From NCBI GenBank assembly GCA_021733645.1, contig JAHREJ010000017.1:1-64000 (forward strand): DNA of 64,000 nt. Direction: 5' to 3'. Shown one piece after another: positions 45,747 to 54,553 of the stretch (positions are counted from its first letter, which is position 1; every line of letters starts with the position of its first letter). Under the pieces are notes generated by a model. That model saw only the letters and a list, made by a program, of their open reading frames with translations, was not told the DNA's origin and did no database searches. The position numbers and the translations under genes were made by a program. Source of the DNA: Bacillus subtilis subsp. subtilis (GTDB taxonomy: Bacteria > Pseudomonadota > Gammaproteobacteria > Xanthomonadales > Xanthomonadaceae).

Positions 45747-46385
45747 ATGCATACCCCTTTCCGCCGCTACCTGGTTGCCGCCACCCTGGTCATGGCCAGC
45801 GTTGGGTCGGCCTCTGCCTGGGCGGGCGCCCGCGATGAACTCAACCGTTTCACCCAGGGCTTGAAGGGCCTGGATGGGCAGTTCAGCCAGCAGGTGTTCG
45901 ACAGCAAGGGCAAGGTCAAGGAAAGCACCAGTGGCCGCGTTGCCCTGTCGGCGCCGCGACTGTTCCGTTGGGAATACATCAAACCGCACGAACAGCTGAT
46001 CGTGGCCGATGGCAAGAAGGTGTGGGTGTACGAGCCGGACCTGGAACAGGCCACGGTGCGCCCGCAGGGGGCCCAGGAGCAGAACAGCCCGCTGACCGCG
46101 CTAATCAATCCGGCACTGCTGGACAGGCAGTATGACGTCAGCGAAGAGGCTGCCGCGCGCGATGGCCTGCAGTGGCTGGCGCTGAGTCCCAAGCGCGAGA
46201 CCGACACCGCCTTCCAGTACGCCGCGCTGGGTTTCAATGCGCAGGGCCTGGCCCGGATGGAAGTGGTGGATGCGGTCGGCCAGCGCACGGTGATCAATTT
46301 CAGTGGCTGGAAGCGCAACCCGGGCTTTGCCGCGGGTACCTTCAGCTTTGCCCCGCCGAAGGGCACCGACGTCATCGGCGAGTAA
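45747..46385 (+). CDS. lolA: outer-membrane lipoprotein carrier LolA
   Basis: 212-residue periplasmic chaperone carrying lipoproteins from LolCDE to LolB. Signal peptide about 1-26 (ending ASAWAG). Family features are FTQGLKGLDGQFSQQVFDSK, APRLFRWEYIKPHEQLIVAD and KKVWVYEPDLEQATVRP. A plausible promoter (TTCACG, 18 bp, TACTAT at 45670) precedes it. Followed by rarA, the lolA-rarA order seen in many gammaproteobacteria. Confidence 0.95.
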   Translation: MHTPFRRYLVAATLVMASVGSASAWAGARDELNRFTQGLKGLDGQFSQQVFDSKGKVKESTSGRVALSAPRLFRWEYIKPHEQLIVADGKKVWVYEPDLEQATVRPQGAQEQNSPLTALINPALLDRQYDVSEEAAARDGLQWLALSPKRETDTAFQYAALGFNAQGLARMEVVDAVGQRTVINFSGWKRNPGFAAGTFSFAPPKGTDVIGE

Positions 46386-46460
46386 ACGCGCCCCGCGCAG
46401 CGCCAGGCCATGCCATGCCTGGCTGGCGCCTTCCCGGGAGCGCCGGCCCACCGCAGAGCA

Positions 46461-46477
46461 GCCCGGCATGGCCGGGC
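46461..46477. other. small hairpin between lolA and rarA
   Basis: GCCCGGC-ATG-GCCGGGC, a 7-bp perfect stem in the 147 bp gap. The gap also holds an imperfect palindrome (46401-46428). It resembles REP hairpins without the GTAG head; no T-tract. Confidence 0.45.
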
Positions 46478-46532
46478 GGTGCCGCTGTCTGGTCGGACGT
46501 GGGTTCACGCACGCTCACGATAGAATACGCAC

Positions 46533-47894
46533 GTGGCCAGAAACCGAACGACATTCAATGCGCCCGATCTGCTGACCGTGGATCGGGACAACATGCGTCC
46601 GCTCGCCGAGCGGATGCGCCCCCAGACCCTGGACGAGATGGTCGGGCAGAAGCGCCTGCTCGCACCGGGCAGCGCACTGCGCCGCGCGGTCGAATCCGGC
46701 CATGTGCACTCGATGATCCTGTGGGGGCCGCCGGGCTGCGGCAAGACCACGTTGGCACTGCTGCTGGCCCACTACGCCGATGCCGAATTCCGCGCCATTT
46801 CCGCGGTGCTGTCCGGCCTGCCCGACGTGCGCCAGGTGCTGGCCGAAGCTGCCCAGCGTTTTGCCGAGGGGCGCCGCACGGTGCTGTTCGTCGATGAGGT
46901 GCATCGCTTCAACAAGGCCCAGCAGGATGCCTTCCTGCCGCACATCGAGCGCGGCACCATCGTGTTTGTCGGCGCCACCACCGAAAATCCCTCGTTTGAG
47001 CTGAACTCGGCGCTGCTGTCGCGCTGCCGCGTGCACGTGTTGGAGCCGGTGTCGCCAGCCGACATCGTCGAGGCGCTGGAGCGCGCGCTGCAGGACAGTG
47101 CGCGCGGCCTGGCCGGCGAAGCACTGGAGGTTGCGCCGGCGTCGCTGCTGGAGATCGCCACGGCCGCCGATGGCGACGTGCGCCGCGCGCTGACCCTGCT
47201 GGAGATTGCCGCCGAGCTGGCCGGCGGCGATGGCGGCCGGATCAGCCCGGAGATGCTGGTGCAGGTGCTGGCCGACCGCACCCGTCGCTTCGACAAGGGT
47301 GGCGAGCAGTTCTACGACCAGATCTCGGCGTTGCATAAATCGGTGCGCAGCTCCAACCCCGACGCGGCGTTGTACTGGCTGACACGCATGCTCGATGGCG
47401 GCTGCGATCCGTCCTACCTGGCGCGGCGGCTGACCCGCATGGCCATCGAGGATATCGGCCTGGCCGACCCGCGCGCGCAGTCGATGGCGCTGGAAGCGTG
47501 GGACATCTACGAGCGGCTGGGCAGCCCGGAAGGCGAACTGGCCTTCGCCCAGCTGGTGCTGTACCTGGCCAGCACCGCCAAATCCAATGCCGGCTATGCC
47601 GCCTACAACCAGGCCAAGGCCGACGTCCGCGAGAGCGGCACCGAAGCAGTGCCGCTGCACCTGCGCAACGCGCCCACCAAGCTGATGAAGACCCTCGGCT
47701 ATGGCGCGCAGTACCAGTACGACCACGACGTGGAGGGCGGCATCGCATTGGACCAGACCGGCTTCCCCGATGCGATGGGCGAGCGGGTGTATTACCAGCC
47801 GGTGGCGCGCGGGCTGGAGATCAAACTCAAAGAGAAGCTGGATCGCCTGCGCGCGGCACGCGAACAGGCACGGGCGGAAAAGGGCGGCCAATGA
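46533..47894 (+). CDS. rarA: replication-associated recombination protein RarA
   Basis: 453-residue AAA+ clamp-loader-like ATPase (MgsA/WRNIP1 family) acting at stalled replication forks. Motifs: MRPQTLDEMVGQKRLL, Walker A GPPGCGKTTLA (about 65), Walker B VLFVDEVHRFNKAQQDAFLP, sensor 1 GATTENPSFELNSALLSR, and the C-terminal tetramerisation domain. GTG start at 46533. A TAGAAT -10 box (46521-46526) ends six bases before it, suggesting a leaderless message. The stop overlaps crcB. Confidence 0.95.
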   Translation: MARNRTTFNAPDLLTVDRDNMRPLAERMRPQTLDEMVGQKRLLAPGSALRRAVESGHVHSMILWGPPGCGKTTLALLLAHYADAEFRAISAVLSGLPDVRQVLAEAAQRFAEGRRTVLFVDEVHRFNKAQQDAFLPHIERGTIVFVGATTENPSFELNSALLSRCRVHVLEPVSPADIVEALERALQDSARGLAGEALEVAPASLLEIATAADGDVRRALTLLEIAAELAGGDGGRISPEMLVQVLADRTRRFDKGGEQFYDQISALHKSVRSSNPDAALYWLTRMLDGGCDPSYLARRLTRMAIEDIGLADPRAQSMALEAWDIYERLGSPEGELAFAQLVLYLASTAKSNAGYAAYNQAKADVRESGTEAVPLHLRNAPTKLMKTLGYGAQYQYDHDVEGGIALDQTGFPDAMGERVYYQPVARGLEIKLKEKLDRLRAAREQARAEKGGQ

Positions 47895-48292
47895 TGGACG
47901 GCTTCGGCGTGTGGTGGCAGCAGTTGGGCCTGGTGATGGCCGGCGGCGCGCTCGGTGCGGCGCTGCGCTTCATGGTGGGCGATGCGATGCTGCGCCAGTT
48001 CGGCAACGGGTTTCCGTGGGGCACGCTCACGGTCAACCTGGTGGGCGCGTTCGCTGCTGGGGTGGTGATGGTCTGGCTGCAGAGCCGTGGCAATGCCGCG
48101 CTGTACTGGCGCGCCTTTCTGATCGTGGGAATCATCGGCGGCCTGACCACGTTCTCCTCGATGATGCTGGAGACGCTGGTCATGGCCCGCACTGACCGCG
48201 GGCTGATGATGCCGCTGTACCTGGGCGTGAGCCTGGTGGGCGGGATGGCGCTGGTGTGGTTGGGCGCGCGGGTGGCCGAAGGCTGGCGTTGA
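47891..48292 (+). CDS. crcB: fluoride exporter CrcB/Fluc
   Basis: 133-residue four-helix membrane protein, a dual-topology fluoride channel. GGALGAALRFMVGDAML, GTLTVNLVGAFAAGVV and IGGLTTFSSMMLETLVM (with the Thr/Phe pore residues) are family signatures. It starts inside the rarA stop (ATGATG), so it is translationally coupled and has no room for a fluoride riboswitch. Confidence 0.94.
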   Translation: MMDGFGVWWQQLGLVMAGGALGAALRFMVGDAMLRQFGNGFPWGTLTVNLVGAFAAGVVMVWLQSRGNAALYWRAFLIVGIIGGLTTFSSMMLETLVMARTDRGLMMPLYLGVSLVGGMALVWLGARVAEGWR

Positions 48293-48415
48293 GCGCCACC
48301 CGGCGCCGGTTGCGGTGGGGTGGCCGCAATGGAATGCAGAAAAACCGCTGAAAATGCTGGATTAAAGTGATGTCTCACGATATGGTGCGCGCCCCCGTTT
48401 GCATCTTCGTCCGTC

Positions 48416-48688
48416 ATGCGCGATGAACAAGACCCCGGCACCCTGGAGCTGACGCTGCCGCGCAAGCGCGGCCGTCCGCCCACGTTCGGCTACGCGATGA
48501 CCGACGCGCAGCGTGCGGCGCGTTACCGCGCGCGGCGCGCAGGGCAGGCCGACCATGCCGATGTGCGCAGCTGCAGCGACATGGTGCTGCTGGACAAGAT
48601 CCGCGCGGCGATCAGCAGCAAGGACCCGGAACTGACCGGTTTCCTGGTGCACGTGCTGTGGCAGCGCTACCCGCTGCAGCTCAAGTAG
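48416..48688 (+). CDS. small basic protein with AT-hook-like motif
   Basis: 90-residue protein. KRGRPPTFGYAMTDAQRAAR followed by YRARRAG combines an AT-hook-like RGRP core with a basic helix, a layout also seen in small LexA-regulated proteins such as YbfE. The C-terminal half (DMVLLDKIRAAISSKDPELT) is helical. Probably nucleic-acid binding. It overlaps the convergent kinase gene by 8 bp at the 3' ends. A TTAAAGTGATG stretch precedes it but I see no LexA box. Confidence 0.65.
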   Translation: MRDEQDPGTLELTLPRKRGRPPTFGYAMTDAQRAARYRARRAGQADHADVRSCSDMVLLDKIRAAISSKDPELTGFLVHVLWQRYPLQLK

Positions 48689-50966
48689 GGCGTCGGTCGA
48701 CCAGGGCGCCGGCCTGCGCGTACAGATGGTCCAGCAGGCGGTCGGCGTCGTGCCAGTCGGCCGCGTCGTGCAGCGTCAGCTCGTGAAGGTCAGCGGCGGT
48801 GTCGGCCAGTGCCGCGCGCCCGAGCACCCGCAGCACCCCGTCCAGGCGATGCGCATGGTGGCGCAGCGCGTCGGCCTGGCGGTGCCGGCGCGCGTCCTGC
48901 AGCGCCAGCAGCTCCTCCTGCACTGCCTGCAGGCACGGCGCCCACAGCGGGTCGGTGGAGGCCAGCGGTGCCGTCTGGTCCGGTGGTTGGATGCGGTCTG
49001 CCCCCAGCACCGCCAGCAACTGCGCCGTGTCCAGCGGTTTGTACAGCACCGCGTCCATGCCGCTGGCACGGCAGCGCTGCACATGCGCTGCCGAACTGGC
49101 ACCGGATAACGCCACCAGCAGCGCCGGGGATCGGTGGTGTGCCTGTTCCTGCCTGCGCAGTGCGGCCGCCAGCTGGTAGCCGCTCATGTCCGGCAGGTCG
49201 CAGTCGATCAGTACCACGGCGCTGGAGGCGTCCTGCTGTGCCTGCAATGCGCCGTCGCCGTCGGTGCAGGTCTGCACCACCGCGCCCAGCGCGCCGAGCT
49301 GGCGTGCCACGATCGCCCGGTTGAGGGCATGGTCTTCGACCAGCAGCACGCTGCGCCCTGCCAAGGGCGTCGCAGGATCGGGTGCCGCAGGGGGCAGGGT
49401 CGATGTCGGCAGGTGGATCTCGAAACGACTGCCCTGGCCGGGCGCGCTGTGCAGGCGGATGCGGCCGTGCAGCGCGGCAACCAGGTCGCGGCAGATCGAC
49501 AGGCCCAGCCCGGCACCCTGGTTGTCGCGCGCGTGGACCTGCGCGAACGGCTGGAACACCCCGGCCTGGTGTTCGGCCGGAATGCCGATACCGGTATCGC
49601 TGACGATCAACTGCAGGTCCGCACCCTCGGCATGCGGCCGAACCGACACGGCCACCTCGATCCCCCCCTGGGGAGTGAACTTCAGCGCATTGCCCAGCAG
49701 GTTGCTCAGGATCTGGCGCAGCGCGGCGGGGTCGACCCATAGCAGGGGCAGTGGGGCGGGTGTTACCTGAAGGCCAAGCCGCAGGCCCTTGGCCTCTGCG
49801 CTGGGTCGCAGCGCGGCGATGCAGTCGCTGGCCAGTTGCTGCACATCGTGCCAGCCCGGATTCGGCCGGAACTGTCCGGCGGCCATGCGGGAATAGTCCA
49901 GTGCATGGCCCAGCAGCTGGCGCAGGCCCGTGCCGGCCGCGCGGGCCGCGTTGACCAGCTGCCGTTGGCCGGCGTCCAGCCCCGATTGGCTGAGCAGGTC
50001 CACCGACGCCACAAGGGCCTGCGCGGCGTTGCGCACTTCATGGCTCATCACGCCGATGAAGCGCGACTGGCGTCGCGCGCTGCGCTGCGCCGACTGGTGT
50101 GCGCGGATCAGCCAGAAGGTGGCGGCCAGCAGCAGCGACAGCATCGCGCCGAGCGCCATGACCTGCCAGCGGAAGTGGTGCACCAGCACCGCCAGGGGCG
50201 GCATGCTGAAGTAGGTGTGCCGGGCCAGTTGCTGCAGCACCTGGGCGTGCTGTTGCGGGGTGATGGCCTGCATTGCGGCGTCGATCTCCTCGATCATGCC
50301 GTCATCGGTGCCGCGCGCCACCAGGTGGACCGTCGAAGGCAGATCCTCCGGGGCGCGACGCAGCAGCAGGCTGTCGGCAAACTCCCTGCGCACCAGCGGG
50401 CGCATCAGAACGTCCAGGCCCAGCGCGGCATCGGTCACTCCGGTTTCCACGGCCGACAACGCATCGGGCAGGTCGGCCACGGCGATCACCTGCAGCTGCG
50501 GGTAATGGGTGGCCAGCCAGGCGCTGTAGTGGCTGCCGCGGACCACCGCGATCCGGTGCGATGCGCCGTCATCAAGCACGACCTGGGCCACGCGCGCGTG
50601 GCGGCTGGCCAGCAGCGCCTCGCCGCGGTAGTAGGCCGGCGAGGCGGCCAGCGCGCACGGCGGGTGGTCGGGCAGGCCCACCATCACCATCAGATCGGCG
50701 CGGTCTTCGCACAGCGCCCGCATGGCTGCCTGGCTGGAGGGTTCGATGTGCTCGTCGAACTGCAGGCCGGTGCGTGCGCTGACCAGTCGCGCATACCCAT
50801 GCGCCAGGCTGGCCTGTCGCGCCGGCATCGCCTCGTGCGAAAGCACGCGGTACTGGCCCGGGTCCAGCGCCACCCGCACGGTGCGCGACGGCGGCGCCGC
50901 CACCGCTGCGGACGGGCTGGCCGCCAGCAGTGCCGTTGCCAGTAGACCGTGCCACGGCCGGGTCAT
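48681..50966 (-). CDS. BvgS/EvgS-like hybrid sensor histidine kinase
   Basis: 761-residue hybrid kinase. Signal peptide about 1-24, one periplasmic SBP_bac_3 (Venus flytrap) domain about 28-255, membrane helix about 268-287. HisKA with His309 in FIGVMSHEVRN, ATPase domain about 405-520 (NALKFTPQGG, DTGIGIPAE, GAGLGLS). Receiver about 538-655 with Asp588 (VLIDCDLPDMSG) and Hpt about 670-755 with His706 (AHRLDG). All four phosphorelay modules are present. It has one flytrap domain where BvgS has two. Start overlaps the regulator stop by 4 bp. Confidence 0.9.
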   Translation of the reverse strand: MTRPWHGLLATALLAASPSAAVAAPPSRTVRVALDPGQYRVLSHEAMPARQASLAHGYARLVSARTGLQFDEHIEPSSQAAMRALCEDRADLMVMVGLPDHPPCALAASPAYYRGEALLASRHARVAQVVLDDGASHRIAVVRGSHYSAWLATHYPQLQVIAVADLPDALSAVETGVTDAALGLDVLMRPLVRREFADSLLLRRAPEDLPSTVHLVARGTDDGMIEEIDAAMQAITPQQHAQVLQQLARHTYFSMPPLAVLVHHFRWQVMALGAMLSLLLAATFWLIRAHQSAQRSARRQSRFIGVMSHEVRNAAQALVASVDLLSQSGLDAGQRQLVNAARAAGTGLRQLLGHALDYSRMAAGQFRPNPGWHDVQQLASDCIAALRPSAEAKGLRLGLQVTPAPLPLLWVDPAALRQILSNLLGNALKFTPQGGIEVAVSVRPHAEGADLQLIVSDTGIGIPAEHQAGVFQPFAQVHARDNQGAGLGLSICRDLVAALHGRIRLHSAPGQGSRFEIHLPTSTLPPAAPDPATPLAGRSVLLVEDHALNRAIVARQLGALGAVVQTCTDGDGALQAQQDASSAVVLIDCDLPDMSGYQLAAALRRQEQAHHRSPALLVALSGASSAAHVQRCRASGMDAVLYKPLDTAQLLAVLGADRIQPPDQTAPLASTDPLWAPCLQAVQEELLALQDARRHRQADALRHHAHRLDGVLRVLGRAALADTAADLHELTLHDAADWHDADRLLDHLYAQAGALVDRRPT

Positions 50967-51589
50967 AGGGCGGCCAACTGATGGCGGAGCGTGTACAGGT
51001 CGCGATCGGTGCGCAGCCCCAGTTTGCGGAACGCGGCATGCTTCTGGGTGCTGATCGTCTTGATGCTGCGGTGGCGATGCAGGGCGATTTCGCTCACGGT
51101 CAATCCAGACAGGCACAGCTGCAATACATCGCGCTCACTGCGCGACAGCTTCACTTCGGCCAGGCCCTCGCCGAACTCGGCCGGGAGCCGGCATTGGCCG
51201 TCGGCGACCTGGGCAACGGCGTCGGCCAGTGCATCCAGCCGTTCGGTCTTGGTGACCATGCCGGCGGCGCCGGCGCCAAGCACCTCCGCCAGCAGCACGC
51301 GGCTGGAGTGCGCCGTGAACAGCAAGGGGCGCACGGCGGGGAACCGGCGTTGCAGCAGGAGAAGCAGGTCCTGGCCGGAGCGATCATTGCTGTCCAGGGT
51401 GTAGTCGATGACCGCCACGTCCACGTGCTGCCGGTCCAGGGTGGCCACCAGCTCATCACTGCGTGCATGGCAGCCGACCACGTCGAAGCGTGGGTCGGAC
51501 GAGAGGTGGACGAAGCTGCCGTGCCGGACAACATCGTGGTCGTCGAGCAGGGCGATCTTCAGGGTGCAGGGGAGGGCCTGTCCGCTCAT
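50963..51589 (-). CDS. BvgA/NarL-type response regulator
   Basis: 208-residue transcription factor. Receiver about 10-125 with acidic LLDDHD and phosphoacceptor Asp62 (VAVIDYTLDSND), switch Lys in MVTKTERLD. LuxR-type HTH about 140-205 (LSRSERDVLQLCLSGLTVSE then IALHRHRSIKTISTQKHAAF). I use the ATG at 51589; a GTG at 51622 would add 11 residues. It is the phosphoacceptor partner of the overlapping hybrid kinase. Targets unknown. Confidence 0.88.
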   Translation of the reverse strand: MSGQALPCTLKIALLDDHDVVRHGSFVHLSSDPRFDVVGCHARSDELVATLDRQHVDVAVIDYTLDSNDRSGQDLLLLLQRRFPAVRPLLFTAHSSRVLLAEVLGAGAAGMVTKTERLDALADAVAQVADGQCRLPAEFGEGLAEVKLSRSERDVLQLCLSGLTVSEIALHRHRSIKTISTQKHAAFRKLGLRTDRDLYTLRHQLAAL

Positions 51590-51782
51590 GGGATCTGTAT
51601 GCTGTTGGACAAAGGAAGGCACGCGATCGGAAGTGTTTAGGAATTCTCCCTGCTTGGATGTGCGGCAATGCCGCTTCCATGCGATTTTGCGACGATTCCT
51701 ATGTTCTCTACGCGAGCGCCGTCACTATCCGGAGACATGCATAACGCCGGGCGGCGTGGGGGTGCGTCCTGGCCGCGCAGAC

Positions 51783-52685
51783 TCAGCGCTGCTCGCGGTC
51801 GAGCAGGCGGGCGAAGCGGGCGGCCAGCTCGCCCACCAACGGGTCCGCGCCGGGGCGGTGCAGCAGCGCGATTTCCATGCTCTCCATCGGCGGCAGCCCA
51901 TGCCGCCGATGCAGGACCCGATGGTCGCGATGGGTGGCGCGGGCCGGCAGCAGGCTGATGCCCATGCCATCGGCCACCGCCCCCTGGATGCCGCTGAGAC
52001 TGGAGCTGGTGAAGCTGATCCGCCAGCGCCGCCCCATCGCTTCCACGGCAGCGATCAGGTCGTCGCGGTACAGCCCGCGCGGCGGGAAGGTCACCAGCGG
52101 GATCGGGTCCAGGTCGATGCAGGGGCTGCGGGCACTGTCCACCCAGCGCATCGGTTCGGGCCAGCGGGCCACGGCCTGGCGGCTGTTGCGGCGCTGCTTG
52201 ATCAGCACCAGATCCAGTTCGCCGTGGTCGTAGCCATTGGCGAGGTCGCGACTCAGCCCGCTGGTCACTTCCAGTTTCACCTGCCGGTGGCGCCGGTTGA
52301 AGCTGCCGAGCAGTCGGGTGGTGCGTGCGTTGACGAAGTCTTCGGGCACGCCCAGGCGCACGGTGATGGCCACGGTCGCGCCGGCCAGTGCCTCCAGCAT
52401 CTGCTCGTTCAGGGCCAGCATCTGCCGCGCGATCCCCAGCAGCGTCTGGCCGGCATCGGTGGGATGCACATCGCCGTTGCCGCGCACCAGCAGGGGGTGG
52501 CCGGCCATGTCTTCCAGGCGACGGATCTTCTGGCTGATCGTGGACTGGGTGGAGTGCAGGTGTGCGGCAGCGGTGGTGAAGCTGCCGCAGTCGGCCACGG
52601 TGACGATGGCGCGCAGCAGGTCCAGGTCGAACAGGCTGCGGTTGGGTTTTGCACGGGCGGCCACGGCAGCATCCACATCCAGCAA
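51783..52685 (-). CDS. LysR-family transcription regulator
   Basis: 300-residue regulator. N-terminal winged helix DLDLLRAIVTVADCGSFTTA then AAHLHSTQSTISQKIRRLED (about 20-75), linker helix, and an effector domain about 100-290. The frame opens with TTG at 52685; GTG codons at 52676 and 52664 are alternative starts and one may be the true one. No divergent target gene is adjacent, so its regulon cannot be guessed. Confidence 0.85.
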   Translation of the reverse strand: MLDVDAAVAARAKPNRSLFDLDLLRAIVTVADCGSFTTAAAHLHSTQSTISQKIRRLEDMAGHPLLVRGNGDVHPTDAGQTLLGIARQMLALNEQMLEALAGATVAITVRLGVPEDFVNARTTRLLGSFNRRHRQVKLEVTSGLSRDLANGYDHGELDLVLIKQRRNSRQAVARWPEPMRWVDSARSPCIDLDPIPLVTFPPRGLYRDDLIAAVEAMGRRWRISFTSSSLSGIQGAVADGMGISLLPARATHRDHRVLHRRHGLPPMESMEIALLHRPGADPLVGELAARFARLLDREQR

Positions 52686-52740
52686 GGGGCTGGAGTTCTA
52701 GCACGCGGTCGGTGGGTCGGCAAACGCGGCGCGCAGGTGC

Positions 52741-53709
52741 TCAGGCGGCGCTGCGGGCCAGGCTGCGTGCCACCCGCTCGCCCGCATCGCGCAGCTTCTG
52801 CTGCAGCGCGGGCGGACCCAGCACTTCAAACTCCAGATCCAGTGCCAGCAACCAGTACACGATCGCGCCGAGCGGGCTGGCGCCACAGCGCAGCAGGCAG
52901 CGCTGGGCATCGACCTCTTCCAGCTGGCCGGCCGAGTCCGGTATCTGCCGGCGCATGACCGCCAAGGGCGCGTGCAGGATGACGCGTGCCTGTTCGCTGT
53001 ACTGGCCCAGCGCCAAGGCGCCGGCCACCCACGCACGCAGGTCGCCGTCGCCCGGGCTGCTGCGCGGGCTGAAGTGCGCCCCGACCACGGGCGCTGCGGT
53101 GATTCGATCAATGCGGAAGGTGCGCCAATCCGCGCGCGCGGTACACCACGCCACCAGGTACCAGCGCCGGTCGGTATGCACCACGCCCTGCGGTTCGACG
53201 CGACGCTGGCTGGACTGGTTGTTGCGATCGGCGTAATCGAAATGCAGCTGCAGCTGGTCGCGGCAGGCACCGGCCAACACGGCCAGCACCCCGGCATCCA
53301 CTACCGGACCGGATTGATCCAGTGGCAGGATCGCCGAGCGCAGTGCATCCAGTCGCCTGCGCAGGCGCGGTGGCATCACCTGTTCCAGTTTGACCAGGGC
53401 GGTGATCGCGGTCTGCTCGATGCCACTGACCGTACCAGTGACCGCCGTGCGCAGGGCCACGGCGGTGGCCAGTGCTTCGTCATCATCCAGCAGCAGGGGT
53501 GGCAGCGCGCGCCCGGCACGGAATGCATAGCCGCCGGCCACGCCGCTGCTGGCCTGGATCGGGTAGCCCAGTTGGCGCAGGCGATCGATGTCACGGCGCA
53601 GCGTGCGCGGGTGCACCTGCATGCGCTCGGCCAGCGCGTTGCCGGCCCAGTGCGGCCGTGATTGCAGCAGGGAGAGCAGGCTGAGCAGGCGGGCGGAGGC
53701 GGTGAGCAT
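52741..53709 (-). CDS. YafY-type WYL-domain regulator
   Basis: 322-residue regulator. HTH_11 DNA-binding domain about 1-60 (LAERMQVHPRTLRRDIDRLR) and a WYL domain about 140-220 with VVHTDRRWYLVAWCTARADW, FRIDRI. WYL domains sense nucleotides or ssDNA in characterised relatives. It is divergent from the glutathione transferase gene with 123 bp between, so that gene is its likely target. Confidence 0.88.
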   Translation of the reverse strand: MLTASARLLSLLSLLQSRPHWAGNALAERMQVHPRTLRRDIDRLRQLGYPIQASSGVAGGYAFRAGRALPPLLLDDDEALATAVALRTAVTGTVSGIEQTAITALVKLEQVMPPRLRRRLDALRSAILPLDQSGPVVDAGVLAVLAGACRDQLQLHFDYADRNNQSSQRRVEPQGVVHTDRRWYLVAWCTARADWRTFRIDRITAAPVVGAHFSPRSSPGDGDLRAWVAGALALGQYSEQARVILHAPLAVMRRQIPDSAGQLEEVDAQRCLLRCGASPLGAIVYWLLALDLEFEVLGPPALQQKLRDAGERVARSLARSAA

Positions 53710-53832
53710 GGCAGGCAGTCTGCACGTTGATCGAGGACAGAAGATGTCCGCAATGGTGGCTAGCCTGTGGGCGTGGTGCAAGGCCGGCCCGGCCGCACCG
53801 TTCTTCCCGATGCCCATCCACAAGGAATTCCC

Positions 53833-54438
53833 ATGTCCCTCGTTTTCTATTGGCACCCGATGTCCAGCGCCACCCCGGTGGCCTGTGCGCTGGCAGAACT
53901 GGCGGTACCGCACGATCGGGTCCAGATCGATATCCGCAGCGGCGAGCAGCGCACCGCCGAGTACCTGGCGATCAACCCCAACGGAAAGGTGCCGTGTCTG
54001 GTCATCGACGGCACGCCGATGTTCGAAGGCCTGGCCATCCTGCAGTGGCTGGGTGCCGAGCACGGTGTGGCCCAGGGGTTGTGGCCGCGGGAGGGCACTG
54101 CAGCGCGGGTACAGGCCCTGTCCTGGACTGCCTGGGCCTACGTGACCTATGCCGCGCTGCTGACACGGCTGTGGCTGGCCACGCGGGACGAGGCGCTGCG
54201 CAGCCACGAACAGGCCGCCGCCGCGTTGGCCGGGGTGAACCAGTTGCTGGATCTGCTGGAGGCGCGCCTGGCCGGACATCCCTGGATGCTGGGTGCGGAC
54301 TATTCGCTGGTGGATCTGGTGGTCGGCTCGGTGGTGGGGTATGGCGTTTACTTCGGCGCGGACGTGGAGGCGCATCCGCACGTCAAGCAATGGTTGACGG
54401 TCCTCCAGGCGCGTCCGGCGATGCAGGGCGCGGTGTAG
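53833..54438 (+). CDS. glutathione S-transferase family protein
   Basis: 201-residue protein with the thioredoxin-like N-terminal domain (MSLVFYWHPMSSATPVACAL; PNGKVPCLVIDG; MFEGLAILQWL) and an all-helical C-terminal domain (about 85-200). An AAGGAATTC site precedes the start. SATPV at the helix-1 start suggests a Ser-type catalytic residue. Divergent from the WYL regulator; detoxification role inferred. Confidence 0.88.
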   Translation: MSLVFYWHPMSSATPVACALAELAVPHDRVQIDIRSGEQRTAEYLAINPNGKVPCLVIDGTPMFEGLAILQWLGAEHGVAQGLWPREGTAARVQALSWTAWAYVTYAALLTRLWLATRDEALRSHEQAAAALAGVNQLLDLLEARLAGHPWMLGADYSLVDLVVGSVVGYGVYFGADVEAHPHVKQWLTVLQARPAMQGAV

Positions 54439-54553
54439 GGCGCCCGCCTGCCAGGCATTTGATTCATGCATGCCGGGCATGCCGCGATTTAACTGGTGCA
54501 TGGGGGTGCCGGCGTCTTATCGTGAGCCGGTCCTCTCTGATTCAAGCGGCCCC

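Noticed and set aside
47700-47895. Fluoride riboswitch before crcB
   Set aside because: The region is rarA coding sequence and crcB begins inside its stop; no aptamer-like sequence seen.
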